DNA from: Fredinandcohnia humi
GTDB taxonomy: Bacteria; Bacillota; Bacilli; Bacillales; Bacillaceae_L
Reading direction: 5' to 3'
NCBI RefSeq assembly: GCF_001439915.1
Contig: NZ_LMBW01000002.1
Location: 62,001-126,000 of the forward strand
Length of the DNA stretch: 64,000 nt
Below, in pieces: positions 1 to 8,637 of the stretch. Position numbers and translations under genes: made by a program. The stretch's first letter is position 1, and each line of letters starts with the position of its first letter. Below the pieces are notes generated by a model that was given only the letters and a program-made list of their open reading frames with translations, was not told the origin of the DNA and did not search any database.

Positions 1-246
1 ATTTTTCAACCGAATATCCGGTAATATTCATTATTACATTCCCACCCTTCAAATTAAATACAATCCGTACCTATTATACACATTCTTACCCTAATGGTGA
101 AAATATTTCCTCTTTTCAATGCAGTTTTAGGAACGGTATACATTTAACACATAGGACACCCTTAGTATAAATAGAATAATAATACATCCCATAAAGAAAA
201 GCGCAAGGCGCCTGAAGTTGGACAATGAAAAAGGAGTTGTGGACGA

Positions 247-447
247 ATGTTAATAATGAATAAAATTGCATTATTTTTTGTAATCGTATACTCCGGTATC
301 ATCTTGATGAATACGTATTTAGGGGAAACTGAACGAGTACAATCGAATGTCGTTATTTTCATGTTAAATGGATTTGCCTATATCGTGTCCGCGATGGAAA
401 TAGAAAGAGAAAAACAACACCTTATCGAAAATCAATCAACAGCATAA
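247..447 (+). CDS. Small hydrophobic membrane protein, function unknown
   Basis: A 66-residue protein with two hydrophobic segments (about residues 4-22 and 33-49) and a short charged C-terminal tail, so probably a two-pass membrane protein. The ATG at 247 follows an AAGGAG at 231-236 with a 10-base gap; a second in-frame ATG at 256 is possible. The gene ends at a bidirectional hairpin shared with the convergent ABC operon. I do not recognise a family. The preceding 246 bases hold no gene I can support. Confidence 0.6.
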   Translation: MLIMNKIALFFVIVYSGIILMNTYLGETERVQSNVVIFMLNGFAYIVSAMEIEREKQHLIENQSTA

Positions 448-450
448 AAA

Positions 451-486
451 AACGACCGCTTCGTGATAAAGCGGCCGTTTTTTTTA
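451..486. terminator. Bidirectional terminator between small ORF and ABC operon
   Basis: A GC-rich stem (CCGCTT paired with AAGCGG, extended by ACG/CGT) with A-run on the left and T-run on the right, so it can end transcription from both convergent sides. Confidence 0.8.
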
Positions 487-1278
487 TGAAAGTAATGCAC
501 GGTCATTTGTCATTTTTGCGCCCCTGATTCGTTGGAACTCATTTAGCAATTGATCAACAGTCAAATTCGCTTTAGCCTGTTCATCAACTTCTAAAATAAT
601 TTGCCCCTTATCCATCATGATGAGGCGATTCCCTAAATCAAGTGCTTGCTGCATATTGTGTGTGACCATTAATGTTGTAAGATTGTATTTCTTTACAATC
701 TCTTTTGTTAAATTTGTAATTAATTCAGCACGAGCTGGATCAAGTGCTGCTGTATGTTCATCAAGTAATAGAATCGCAGGCTCAGTGAAGGTCGCCATTA
801 AAAGTGATAATGCTTGGCGTTCTCCCCCCGATAACAAGCCTACTTTAGCAGAAAGACGATTCTCTAAGCCAAGGTTAAGGGACTCTAGAACTTCTCTAAA
901 GTAGTCTTTGCGTTTCTTAGTTACACCTTTACTTATGGTGCGTGTTTTATTTCGGGAATATGCCATTGCCAAATTCTCTTCAATAGTCATATTCGGTGCA
1001 GTACCTGACATTGGATCCTGGAATACACGTCCAATGAGTTTAGCCCGTTTATGTTCAGGTAAGAATGTAACATTCTTATTTGCGATTTCCACTGTTCCAG
1101 CATCAGGAATTAACACCCCAGAAATCACATTCATTAATGTCGATTTACCGGCACCATTACTTCCGATCACAGTAACAAAATCTCCCTCTTTTAACTGCAA
1201 ATTCGTCCAATCAAGGGCGATCTTTTCATCGGGTGTACCTTCATTAAAGATTTTATGAATTTGATTTAAGTGTAGCAC
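484..1278 (-). CDS. ABC transporter ATP-binding protein (TrpXYZ-like importer)
   Basis: Cytoplasmic ATPase of an importer encoded with the permease and lipoprotein just upstream. It shows Walker A (GSNGAGKST), the signature LSGGERQ, and a Walker B reading LLLDEHTAALD; His replaces the common Pro after DE, as is usual in this importer subgroup. The likely start is GTG at 1278 behind AAGGGGGAGG, giving a 26-base overlap with the permease gene and probable translational coupling. The family includes streptococcal tryptophan-type importers; the substrate here is not deducible from sequence. Confidence 0.88.
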   Translation of the reverse strand: MLHLNQIHKIFNEGTPDEKIALDWTNLQLKEGDFVTVIGSNGAGKSTLMNVISGVLIPDAGTVEIANKNVTFLPEHKRAKLIGRVFQDPMSGTAPNMTIEENLAMAYSRNKTRTISKGVTKKRKDYFREVLESLNLGLENRLSAKVGLLSGGERQALSLLMATFTEPAILLLDEHTAALDPARAELITNLTKEIVKKYNLTTLMVTHNMQQALDLGNRLIMMDKGQIILEVDEQAKANLTVDQLLNEFQRIRGAKMTNDRALLS

Positions 1279-2284
1279 TCGCCTCCCCCTTTCTTTCTGA
1301 AGGTGCGCTGTTCATTTGAACAAGTTGATGTTGTCGTTTTGCTCTTCTGCTTTTCTCTTTCGTTCCTTCAAGAATTTTAGGAAGGACGAGTGCAATAATT
1401 ACGATAATAGCTGTAATTAATTTCATATCTCCCGGCTGCAGGAATTCTACACGTAATGCAAGTGAAACAACGATACGGTAGATGATGGCTCCACCAATAA
1501 CGGCGAGTGTGGCTCTTGCAATGGATTTGGCACCAAATAGGGCTTCACCGATAATAACGGAGGCTAAGCCAATGACAATCATCCCGATACCCATTCCAAC
1601 ATCGGCAAATCCGCCTTGTTGTGCAATAAGCGATCCTGAAAATGCTACAAGAGCATTAGAAAGACCTAATCCAAGGATTGTCATAAGGTTCGTATTAGCA
1701 GAAAAGCTAGAAATCATTTTTTTGTTATCTCCAGTTGCTCTGACTGCAAGACCAATTTCCGTACGCAGGAAAAGGTCGATTAAGAATTTTATTAACAATG
1801 TTACAACAACCATAAAAAGCAGGATGCCCCACGTTTTAGGCAGTCTATTACCTAAACCGATTGCCGTTAAAATAGAATTGAAAAATGAATCTAATCCTGT
1901 CGAAGCAGATACATCAGAAACGTTTGAAAATGAAGTATCAATATTTAATAATGAAACATTTGATTTACCCATAATTCGCAGATTAATTGAATAAAGGGCA
2001 ATCATCATCAAAATACCAGATAGTAAAGCATTAATTTTTCCGACCGTGTGTAGTAATCCTGTGATACTACCCGCAATAAAACCAGCAACAAGTGCTAGGA
2101 GTGTTGCGATAAAAGGATTTACTCCATTTGTGATCAAAATGGCGGAAACAGCAGCTCCTGTAACGAAGCTGCCGTCAACCGTCAAGTCTGGAAAATCTAG
2201 TATACGGAAGGACAGGTATACACCAATTGCCATGATTGCATAGATGATTCCTGATTCAAATGCCCCAAAGATTGCTGTAAACAT
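1253..2284 (-). CDS. ABC transporter permease (BPD_transp_2 type)
   Basis: A 343-residue integral membrane protein with about eight to nine hydrophobic segments and a basic, polar C-terminal tail. It resembles permeases paired with PF04392 binding proteins (TrpY-like). The ATG at 2284 has AAAGGA ahead of it. It lies between the lipoprotein gene (17-base gap) and the ATPase gene (26-base overlap), so the three form one minus-strand operon. It forms the channel through which the substrate captured by the lipoprotein would pass. Confidence 0.87.
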   Translation of the reverse strand: MFTAIFGAFESGIIYAIMAIGVYLSFRILDFPDLTVDGSFVTGAAVSAILITNGVNPFIATLLALVAGFIAGSITGLLHTVGKINALLSGILMMIALYSINLRIMGKSNVSLLNIDTSFSNVSDVSASTGLDSFFNSILTAIGLGNRLPKTWGILLFMVVVTLLIKFLIDLFLRTEIGLAVRATGDNKKMISSFSANTNLMTILGLGLSNALVAFSGSLIAQQGGFADVGMGIGMIVIGLASVIIGEALFGAKSIARATLAVIGGAIIYRIVVSLALRVEFLQPGDMKLITAIIVIIALVLPKILEGTKEKSRRAKRQHQLVQMNSAPSERKGEASATLKSNS

Positions 2285-2301
2285 GTTGAATCATCCTTTC
2301 T

Positions 2302-3315
2302 TTATTCCCCTTCGTAGATGTCAGCAATTTTTTCCCATTCAGGTTTAATTTCAATTCCTTGCTCTTTCGCTGCTTTCTTGTTTATGAAAAGCTGTAGGCT
2401 GTTTGGAAGTTCAACTGGAATTTCAGATGCCTTCTTCTCACCTTTTAGAATCTTGGCAGCCATTAGCCCGGATTGGTATCCTATATCAAAATATTCAAAT
2501 CCACTTGCTGCAAATCCTCCAGCTTTCATCGAGTCTAGCTCACCAACGAATAGCGGAATATCCTTATCATTTGCTACTGCAATAATAGAATCTAAAGCTT
2601 GAACTGCAGTGTTATCCGTTGGAATATAGATGGCATCCACACGACCAACTAAGCTTTCCGCTGCTTGCTTTACTTCAGCAGTTGTAGAAACTGAAACTTC
2701 AACTAATTCTGCACCGTCTTGTTCAGCAAATTCTTTTACTTGCTCGACCTGAACTACAGAGTTTTGTTCACCAGAGTTATAGATAACCCCAACCTTCTTT
2801 GCTCCCATTTCTTGTGTAATAAAGTTGATTGTTGTTTTTGTAGCGTCTGGGTGGTTATCAGTTGTACCTGTAATATTGGCACCTGGCTTATCAAATGCTT
2901 CAACCAAACCAGCACCGACTGGGTCGGTTACAGATGTGAAAATAATTGGAATGTCACTTGTTGCATTTAGTACTGCCATAGCACTAGGCGTAGCATTCGC
3001 AAAGATTAAGTCGACTTTATCACCGACAAGATTTTGTGCAATAGTTGCAGTGTTACTTTGCTCACCTTGTGCATTTTGGAAGTCGATTTTTAAGTTATCG
3101 CCTTCCTTAAATCCCTCATCTTCCAATGCTTTTTTGAATCCTTCAGTTGCAGCATCTAAAGAAGTATGTGGAGCATATTGTGTAATCCCAACTACAACTT
3201 GTTCTTTTTTATTGCCGCTACCAGCATCCCCTGAAGTGTTATCTGATGTACCGCATCCTGCTAAAGCAAGGAAACCAGCTAATAACACTCCCACCATTTT
3301 ACTTGAACCTTTCAT
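2302..3315 (-). CDS. ABC transporter substrate-binding lipoprotein (TrpX-like)
   Basis: A 337-residue extracellular binding protein, PF04392 type. The N-terminus is a lipoprotein signal with lipobox LAGC (Cys about residue 21) followed by a Ser/Gly/Asp-rich linker. The body has the two-lobed periplasmic-binding pattern (VVVGITQYAPH near the mature start, then PSAMAVLN, IPIIFTSVTDPVGAGLV). The ATG at 3315 follows AAGGGGG. It is the first gene of the importer operon. The family is linked to aromatic amino acid or related uptake in Gram-positives; I saw no T-box in the 350-base leader region to support tryptophan. Confidence 0.88.
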   Translation of the reverse strand: MKGSSKMVGVLLAGFLALAGCGTSDNTSGDAGSGNKKEQVVVGITQYAPHTSLDAATEGFKKALEDEGFKEGDNLKIDFQNAQGEQSNTATIAQNLVGDKVDLIFANATPSAMAVLNATSDIPIIFTSVTDPVGAGLVEAFDKPGANITGTTDNHPDATKTTINFITQEMGAKKVGVIYNSGEQNSVVQVEQVKEFAEQDGAELVEVSVSTTAEVKQAAESLVGRVDAIYIPTDNTAVQALDSIIAVANDKDIPLFVGELDSMKAGGFAASGFEYFDIGYQSGLMAAKILKGEKKASEIPVELPNSLQLFINKKAAKEQGIEIKPEWEKIADIYEGE

Positions 3316-3618
3316 GCATAATCCCCCTTAATATCATTTACTCTTTTTGTCTATTCTAGCATTCTATTGTTTTACTAGAATAGTAATTTCATACATTTTT
3401 GTTTTAATTCAGTAAAGCAAAAAAGCGTTAATGTATGTCATTATTTAATCGTTATATTATCATTCTAGGCGCTTTACGTCAATTGTTTTCTGAACATTTT
3501 GCACTTTCAGGTTATATTTTTTTTCATAAGAAAAAATAAGAATTTTTGTTTTCCTATGATAATACGTGTTAATTTATTTCACTTAACAATGAAGAATCCA
3601 TTATTTAGGTTTCATTTA

Positions 3619-3655
3619 AAAAGGGTGTCCCAGTATTTCCTAGAACACCCTTTTC
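3619..3655 (-). terminator. Terminator downstream of CNNM/CBS gene
   Basis: Stem AAGGGTGT/ACACCCTT with loop of about 12 bases, followed on the minus strand by a T-run. The rest of 3316-3668 is AT-rich leader of the importer operon with no gene. Confidence 0.75.
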
Positions 3656-3668
3656 ATTATTATCAATG

Positions 3669-5006
3669 TCAATCTTTTTCATTTTCGTTTTTTAATGGTA
3701 AAGTATTCTTACTCACCTTTATTCTCATAATTCGTTTTTCATCCATTTCTAATACTTTGAATGTATGATTTTTGTAATCAATTTCTGGATGTACATTCCC
3801 TGAGGGAATATATCCTAATTGCCCAATCACAAAACCACTTAAAGTGTCGTATTCATCCGTTGGAAAGTCAATTTTCAAAAGATCTTCAACTTCATATAAA
3901 TTGATTGTTCCGGCCATGGAGTATGTATTTTCATCAAGTTTGATAAAATCCTCGTCCTCAATTGTGTATTCATCATATTCATCAAATATATTACCGACGA
4001 TTTCTTCGATTAAATCTTCGATTGTGACAATCCCGTCTGTCCCGCCATATTCGTCAATGACAATGGCCATATGAATATTGTTCTTTTGCAGTTCCTTAAA
4101 TAATTCATTAGTATGCTTTGATTCCAAAACAAAATAAGGATCTCTTAGCAAGTCTTTTAAGTTAAAGGAAACTTCATCACAGTTATCAACGAATTGAATC
4201 AATTCTTTTGAATGTAAGATCCCGACAATCTGGTCGATGCTTTCATTATAGACTGGAAAGCGCGTGTATTTTTCAACTTTTACAAGATCAATGATTTCTT
4301 TTAATGTGTAATCAAGTGGGATAGCAATAATATTCGTCCGATGTGTCATAATGTCTGATACGGTTTTATTATCAAATTCAAAAATATTATTAATCATGAT
4401 TTTTTCTGATTCTTGGATAGTACCTCTTTCTTTACCTACATCGACCATCATCCGGATTTCTTCTTCTGTTACATTTTCATCATCAGCATTAGGATCGACC
4501 CCAAATAAACGTACAAGTCCATTCGTTGATAACGTTAATAACTTAACAAATGGTGATGTGACCTTTGATAATATGGTTAACGGTCTAGCTGCAAGTAATG
4601 AGATTTCCTCTGCCTTTTGTAAAGCAAGCCTTTTCGGTACCAGTTCTCCGATGACTAATGTGAAGTAGGATAAAATAAGGGTAATGATGATCACCGAAAG
4701 GGAATCAATAATACGTGGTGAAACTGGAACACCTACATCGATTAGCCAATTTGTTAAGTAAGTAGCAAAGCTTCCAGCTGCAAAGGCACTTGCTAAGAAT
4801 CCTGCTAACGTGATTCCAATTTGAATTGTAGCTAAAAAACGACTTGGGTTTGATAGAAGTCTATGTAATAAAATTGCTTTTTTATCTCCACTATCAGCCA
4901 TCATTTTTACTTTATTATCATTTAATGAAACCATTGCCATTTCAGAAGCAGCAAAAAATGAATTCATTAATATTAAAACAACAAGGATTAAAATCTCAAC
5001 TACCAT
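3669..5006 (-). CDS. CNNM/CBS/CorC-domain membrane protein (hemolysin C family)
   Basis: A 445-residue protein: four-segment CNNM (DUF21) membrane domain (about 1-190), a tandem CBS pair (about 205-330, with THRTNIIAIP and IVIDEYGGTDGIVTIEDLIEEIVG), and a C-terminal CorC_HlyC domain. B. subtilis has several paralogues (YhdP, YugS, YrkA, YqhB), some linked to magnesium efflux; which orthologue this is cannot be said. The start is ATG 5006, eight bases after TGGAGG; a TTG five codons upstream lies inside that ribosome site and is rejected. Confidence 0.9.
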   Translation of the reverse strand: MVVEILILVVLILMNSFFAASEMAMVSLNDNKVKMMADSGDKKAILLHRLLSNPSRFLATIQIGITLAGFLASAFAAGSFATYLTNWLIDVGVPVSPRIIDSLSVIIITLILSYFTLVIGELVPKRLALQKAEEISLLAARPLTILSKVTSPFVKLLTLSTNGLVRLFGVDPNADDENVTEEEIRMMVDVGKERGTIQESEKIMINNIFEFDNKTVSDIMTHRTNIIAIPLDYTLKEIIDLVKVEKYTRFPVYNESIDQIVGILHSKELIQFVDNCDEVSFNLKDLLRDPYFVLESKHTNELFKELQKNNIHMAIVIDEYGGTDGIVTIEDLIEEIVGNIFDEYDEYTIEDEDFIKLDENTYSMAGTINLYEVEDLLKIDFPTDEYDTLSGFVIGQLGYIPSGNVHPEIDYKNHTFKVLEMDEKRIMRIKVSKNTLPLKNENEKD

Positions 5007-5181
5007 CTTGAATACCTCCAATGATTAAAAAGAACAAAACACTATTTTATCAAATGCGCCTAAGCCTATTTAATCGACTGATTAAATTTAAATTCCCCTT
5101 CCCTTACATGCATTATGCTTATTTTACTATGAGATAAGAAAACATGTCTTTTTTAATGCTTAAATTTTTAAATTTTTATTA

Positions 5182-5210
5182 TTGACATTATAGGTAGTCA
5201 GCTTTATAAT
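5182..5210 (+). promoter_or_regulatory. Consensus sigma-A promoter for yceI-type gene
   Basis: TTGACA at 5182-5187, a 17-base spacer, and TATAAT at 5205-5210: a perfect vegetative promoter. A start near 5217 would give a leader of about 65 bases. Confidence 0.9.
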
Positions 5211-5247
5211 TTATCTTAGGTTGATATATCTTGAAACTGAGATAAAT
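5208..5247. promoter_or_regulatory. Inverted repeat in yceI leader, possible operator
   Basis: TTTATCTTAG and CTGAGATAAA form an interrupted inverted repeat (one mismatch) immediately downstream of the -10; the inner part TATCTTGAAACTGAGATA resembles MarR-type operators of the ATCTC/GAGAT kind. The regulator is not in the window. Confidence 0.4.
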
Positions 5248-5280
5248 AATATTAAAATAATTTTTTGGAGGAGATTTATA

Positions 5281-5814
5281 ATGACAAACACAACATGGGC
5301 AGTAGATGCATCACACAGCAGTATTGATTTTTCGGTTAAACACATGATGATTGCAAAGGTAAAAGGTTCCTTCGAAAGCTTTGAAGCTACAATTGAGGCA
5401 GATCCAGCCGACTTAACAACTGCAAATATTGAATTCAAAATAGACCTTACAAGTATTAATACGAAGAATGAAGACCGTGACAACCACCTTCGTTCTGCTG
5501 ACTTCTTTGATGTTGAAAACCATCCATTAATGACGTTCAAATCAACTTCTATTGTAAAAACAGATGATGGTGAGTATGATGTAACAGGTGATTTAACAAT
5601 TCGTGGAACAACAAAACCTGAAACTTTTAAGGTTGTATTTGAAGGTGCAGGTAAAGATCCTTGGGGAAATGAAAAAGCTGGTTTTAGTGCAACAGGTAGC
5701 CTAAACCGCAGTGATTTTGGTTTAGTATGGAATGCAGCACTAGAAACTGGTGGCGTTTTAGTTGGAGACCAAGTGAAAATTTCAATCGAAATCGAAGCTG
5801 GGAAAGCTGAATAA
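5281..5814 (+). CDS. YceI-family protein
   Basis: A 177-residue YceI-like protein: a lipocalin-like beta barrel that binds polyprenyl-type lipids in characterised homologues. Typical features are WAVDASHSSIDFSVKHMMI at the N-terminus, the EDRDNHLRSADFFDVENHP stretch and DLTIRGTTKP. No signal peptide is visible, so it is cytoplasmic, unlike E. coli YceI. ATG 5281 sits just after GGAGGAG; an upstream in-frame ATG at 5221 lies in the leader and is rejected. Transcribed alone from a consensus promoter. Confidence 0.9.
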   Translation: MTNTTWAVDASHSSIDFSVKHMMIAKVKGSFESFEATIEADPADLTTANIEFKIDLTSINTKNEDRDNHLRSADFFDVENHPLMTFKSTSIVKTDDGEYDVTGDLTIRGTTKPETFKVVFEGAGKDPWGNEKAGFSATGSLNRSDFGLVWNAALETGGVLVGDQVKISIEIEAGKAE

Positions 5815-5821
5815 AAAACAA

Positions 5822-5945
5822 ATGCGCAAGCGCCTTGTTCAGCCCCGACAAGCACAAGACGAGCCGGCTAGAAAGTTGTTCTTTGACTTTCTTGACGGAT
5901 TGGCTTGTGACCTCGAGGGGCTAGGCGCTGGAGCTGGACGTAGAT
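5822..5945. repeat. Intergenic repeat family 2, copy 1
   Basis: A GC-rich non-coding block whose ends are imperfectly inverted (AAGCGCC... to ...GGCGCTGGAGCTGGAC). Its reverse complement aligns with 44538-44699, sharing CACAAGCCAATC/CATAAGCCAATC, a TCGAG core and CTTGTGCTTGTCG/CTTATGCTTGTCG. It can fold into a long structure downstream of yceI. Confidence 0.7.
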
Positions 5946-5977
5946 AGCAATGTTTAAAGCAGGCTAAGGCCTGCTTT

Positions 5978-7459
5978 TTAATATTCATATAATAATGTTA
6001 CGATTTTGTCCTCTATTGGTTTTCCGTGGGCGTCGTTCATTAAGTTATTTAATAAGATTGAAAAAATAAGGTCTTCCCCACTTCTTGTTTTAAGATAACC
6101 TGATAGTGAACTCACCGTTGTTATCGTTCCTGTTTTTGCTTTTACCTTCCCCGCCATCTCCGGACTTTTCAAGCGATTTCGTAAAGTACCACCGACATGA
6201 CGGTCACTGTTTCCTGCAATCGGCAGTGCATGTAAGAACGCCGGAAACCAAGTTTGAGATTGAACAGAATAAAGTAGTTTTGAGAGATCATTAGCAGATA
6301 CTAAATTAACGTGCGAAATTCCTGAGCCGTCTCGAATAACCATACCACTTGGATCTACACCGTTTTTTCTAAGTTCCTCCTTAACGACATTAATCCCTTT
6401 TTCCCAACTTCCCTCTCCATATCGGACATGCCCCATCTCCTTCACTAATGTTTCCCCATGGCCATTGTTGCTTAGCTTCAAAAAAGGAACAAGAAGTTCT
6501 TTAAGTGGAATGGATAGGTCTGTTGCGAGGAGTGCTGCCGAATCTGGTGTTTTTGCAATCCCTTCTGTTCCAATCACATGGATACCCTGTTTAGCTAATG
6601 ATTGCTTGAATACAGCTAGCGCATAGCCTGTAGGCTCCCAAACAGTCATCCATTCTTGAATAGGTTTTGCATTCACCGGGATTGTTCCTTCAATTGTTAT
6701 GACATTCTCTCCATGCTCTCGAATGATATCGATGTCTTTCTTTTCATCTTTTTGAACTGTTTTTGTGTTATTGATGATTTTTACGTAATTATTCGACGGT
6801 TGTACAGAAATTTCAGCTTTGGTACCTGCTTTCTCTCCAGGTGACACCTCCACGATTACCGTACCGGAATCATAGTCCTTATTCGGGGATGCAGTTAAGC
6901 CTGAAACAGCTGAACCGTAATAATAGGTTTCATCGCTCCATGTTAAATCAATTGAGTACCGCTCATCATCATACCAGGTATCATCAGCGATCACATTTCC
7001 GAAAACCACATCAACCCCAGCCTTCTTAATTTTTTTCGCGAGTGCATCTAAATCTTCCTGGAGCAACGTTGGATCACCTTTTCCTCTAAGATAAAGATTT
7101 CCTGTTAGTTTGTTTCCTTCTAGTTTACCATCAGTAAGGATTTCAGTTGAAAATCGATAATTATCACCTAGGGCTGATAAAGCTGATGTAGCCGTAATTA
7201 GCTTTAAATTTGATGCAGGCCTAAGTCTGATATCTCCAGCATGTTGATACAAGATTTCTCCACTTTTTGCCGACCGAATACTTATGCCTGCAATTGCTCC
7301 TTTTAGGTTAGGCTCATTCATGACAAGCTGATTCAGCTGCCCAAGCACTTGATTTTGACTTTCATTTGCACTTGCTTGTTCTTGTTGTATGTGGATAGAT
7401 GGCATGATTGTGATAACGAGCAGTAGAATCGCAAATAACAAATATTTCCGAGGTCTAAT
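5978..7459 (-). CDS. D-alanyl-D-alanine carboxypeptidase/endopeptidase (PBP4, DacB/DacC family)
   Basis: Class C penicillin-binding protein that trims peptidoglycan stem peptides outside the membrane. Motifs are SNLK (SxxK, near residue 80), SNNGHGE (SxN) and KAKTGT (KTG), all present. The N-terminus is a signal peptide. No ATG, GTG or TTG lies between the upstream in-frame TAG and a TTG at 7441, yet the only ribosome site (GGGGGAGG at 7466-7473) is 24 bases from that TTG. An ATT at 7459 is six bases after it and restores the basic n-region (RPRK), so I place the start there. Conservative alternative: TTG 7441. Confidence 0.85.
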   Translation of the reverse strand: MRPRKYLLFAILLLVITIMPSIHIQQEQASANESQNQVLGQLNQLVMNEPNLKGAIAGISIRSAKSGEILYQHAGDIRLRPASNLKLITATSALSALGDNYRFSTEILTDGKLEGNKLTGNLYLRGKGDPTLLQEDLDALAKKIKKAGVDVVFGNVIADDTWYDDERYSIDLTWSDETYYYGSAVSGLTASPNKDYDSGTVIVEVSPGEKAGTKAEISVQPSNNYVKIINNTKTVQKDEKKDIDIIREHGENVITIEGTIPVNAKPIQEWMTVWEPTGYALAVFKQSLAKQGIHVIGTEGIAKTPDSAALLATDLSIPLKELLVPFLKLSNNGHGETLVKEMGHVRYGEGSWEKGINVVKEELRKNGVDPSGMVIRDGSGISHVNLVSANDLSKLLYSVQSQTWFPAFLHALPIAGNSDRHVGGTLRNRLKSPEMAGKVKAKTGTITTVSSLSGYLKTRSGEDLIFSILLNNLMNDAHGKPIEDKIVTLLYEY

Positions 7460-7565
7460 AATTGGCCTCCCCCTCTTCTAGTACATTTGTACAAGTTTGG
7501 AACTATTACCATATTTTACACAAAATTAGACATAATATGAAGAGCGAATACAATTTTACGCCATG

Positions 7566-7593
7566 AAAAAAAGCATCCCAGATTGAGATGCTT
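7566..7593 (-). terminator. Terminator of uppP transcript
   Basis: On the minus strand AAGCATC...GATGCTT is followed by seven T. It lies about 190 bases past the uppP stop, so the repeat at 7594-7776 sits in the uppP 3' untranslated region. Confidence 0.75.
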
Positions 7594-7776
7594 AACTTTA
7601 TTCAGCAAAGGTCACCACTTTAGTGGAACGAATGCAACAAGAGTATACAATTAAGTTTGGGACATACCCCGTCTGAATAAAGTTAAAGCCTCCGGCGGAT
7701 GCCACGATTTTTCAAAGGAAATTTTTCGAGCAAACCCGAAAAAAATCGGGCGCAAATACGCCAAGGCGCATTTGAT
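7594..7776 (+). repeat. Composite intergenic repeat family 1, copy A
   Basis: Outer inverted arms AACTTTATTCAG (7594-7605) and CTGAATAAAGTT (7673-7684) enclose a 67-base unique loop; then follows a conserved core with GCCTCCGGCGGATGCC, a TTTTTCAAAGGAA box, a CGAG/CTCG-type palindrome and AAATACGCCAAGGCGCATTT. Copies B and C are at 12002-12132 and 54508-54754. Confidence 0.85.
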
Positions 7777-7782
7777 GAAAGT

Positions 7783-8613
7783 TTATAAAAACACAAAATA
7801 AATAACTGCCGCTAGTACAATGCGGTAAATCGCAAATGGCAAGAGCTTGATTTTATCGATTAGACGTAAGAAGAATCGAATTGAAAGAAGAGCGAATACG
7901 AATGCACTGATGAACCCTGCAATAAATATTGGGAATGCATCCATTGTAAAATACTCTAAGTTTTTAAGTAGGGAGATTCCACTTGCTCCTGCCATAATTG
8001 GTACAGCCATGATAAACGTAAAGTCTGCTGCTGCTCTATGGCTTAATCCCACTAGTACACCACCTGAAATTGTGGCACCTGAACGTGAAAATCCAGGCCA
8101 TAGCGATAAACATTGAATCAGTCCAACTGTCAAAGCTTGTTTGTACGTAATTTCGTCCACAGTTTGTATATTTGGATGGCTTGCACTATAGCGGTCAGCC
8201 ACAATCATCAGGATTGCTCCAACAACTAGTCCAATTAATACGGTTTCTGTTCGGAATAAATAATCATCAATTGCGTCCTTAAGTAAAACGCCAAGAACAC
8301 CTGCCGGAAGTAAACCTACGATAATATGAGTTAAACGTAAATGTTTTGCCCCTACCGGAACTATTTTATTTTTTCGGTTAAGTCCTAACAAATCAAAAAA
8401 TCGATCTTTAAAAACAACGACAACGGCTAAAATAGAGCCAAGTTGAATGACAACCTTAAATGTATTTGCCGGGTATTTTCCAAGAAAGTCCTGTGTTTTT
8501 AGCCACATGTCATCAACGATAATCATATGACCTGTAGAAGAAACTGGTGCAAATTCTGTTAGCCCCTCAACCATTCCTAATATAATCGCTTTTATAATTT
8601 CAATAATATCCAT
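7783..8613 (-). CDS. uppP: Undecaprenyl-diphosphatase
   Basis: Integral membrane phosphatase (UppP/BacA) that recycles undecaprenyl pyrophosphate for cell-wall synthesis and confers bacitracin tolerance. The 276-residue length is normal. The catalytic segments are visible: EGLTEFAPVSSTGH near residues 16-29 and PGFSRSGATISGG near residue 170. The ATG at 8613 has AAGGAG about 13 bases upstream, slightly long. It follows a DedA gene by 24 bases on the same strand; DedA proteins have been linked to undecaprenyl phosphate transport, so the pairing makes sense. Confidence 0.95.
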   Translation of the reverse strand: MDIIEIIKAIILGMVEGLTEFAPVSSTGHMIIVDDMWLKTQDFLGKYPANTFKVVIQLGSILAVVVVFKDRFFDLLGLNRKNKIVPVGAKHLRLTHIIVGLLPAGVLGVLLKDAIDDYLFRTETVLIGLVVGAILMIVADRYSASHPNIQTVDEITYKQALTVGLIQCLSLWPGFSRSGATISGGVLVGLSHRAAADFTFIMAVPIMAGASGISLLKNLEYFTMDAFPIFIAGFISAFVFALLSIRFFLRLIDKIKLLPFAIYRIVLAAVIYFVFL

Positions 8614-8637
8614 CAGACGTAAATTACTCCTTTTTCA

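Noticed and set aside
1-246. A gene at the left edge of the window
   Set aside because: No frame with a ribosome site and coding character; the segment appears intergenic.
3455-3480. A second cre-like site (GTAAAGCGCC) upstream of the importer operon
   Set aside because: The defined TG at the start of the consensus does not match, so it falls below a usable fit.
3316-3668. T-box or tryptophan-responsive leader upstream of the TrpXYZ-like importer operon
   Set aside because: No T-box core (AGGGTGGNACCGCG type) or antiterminator structure is visible on the minus strand; only AT-rich sequence and the neighbouring gene's terminator.
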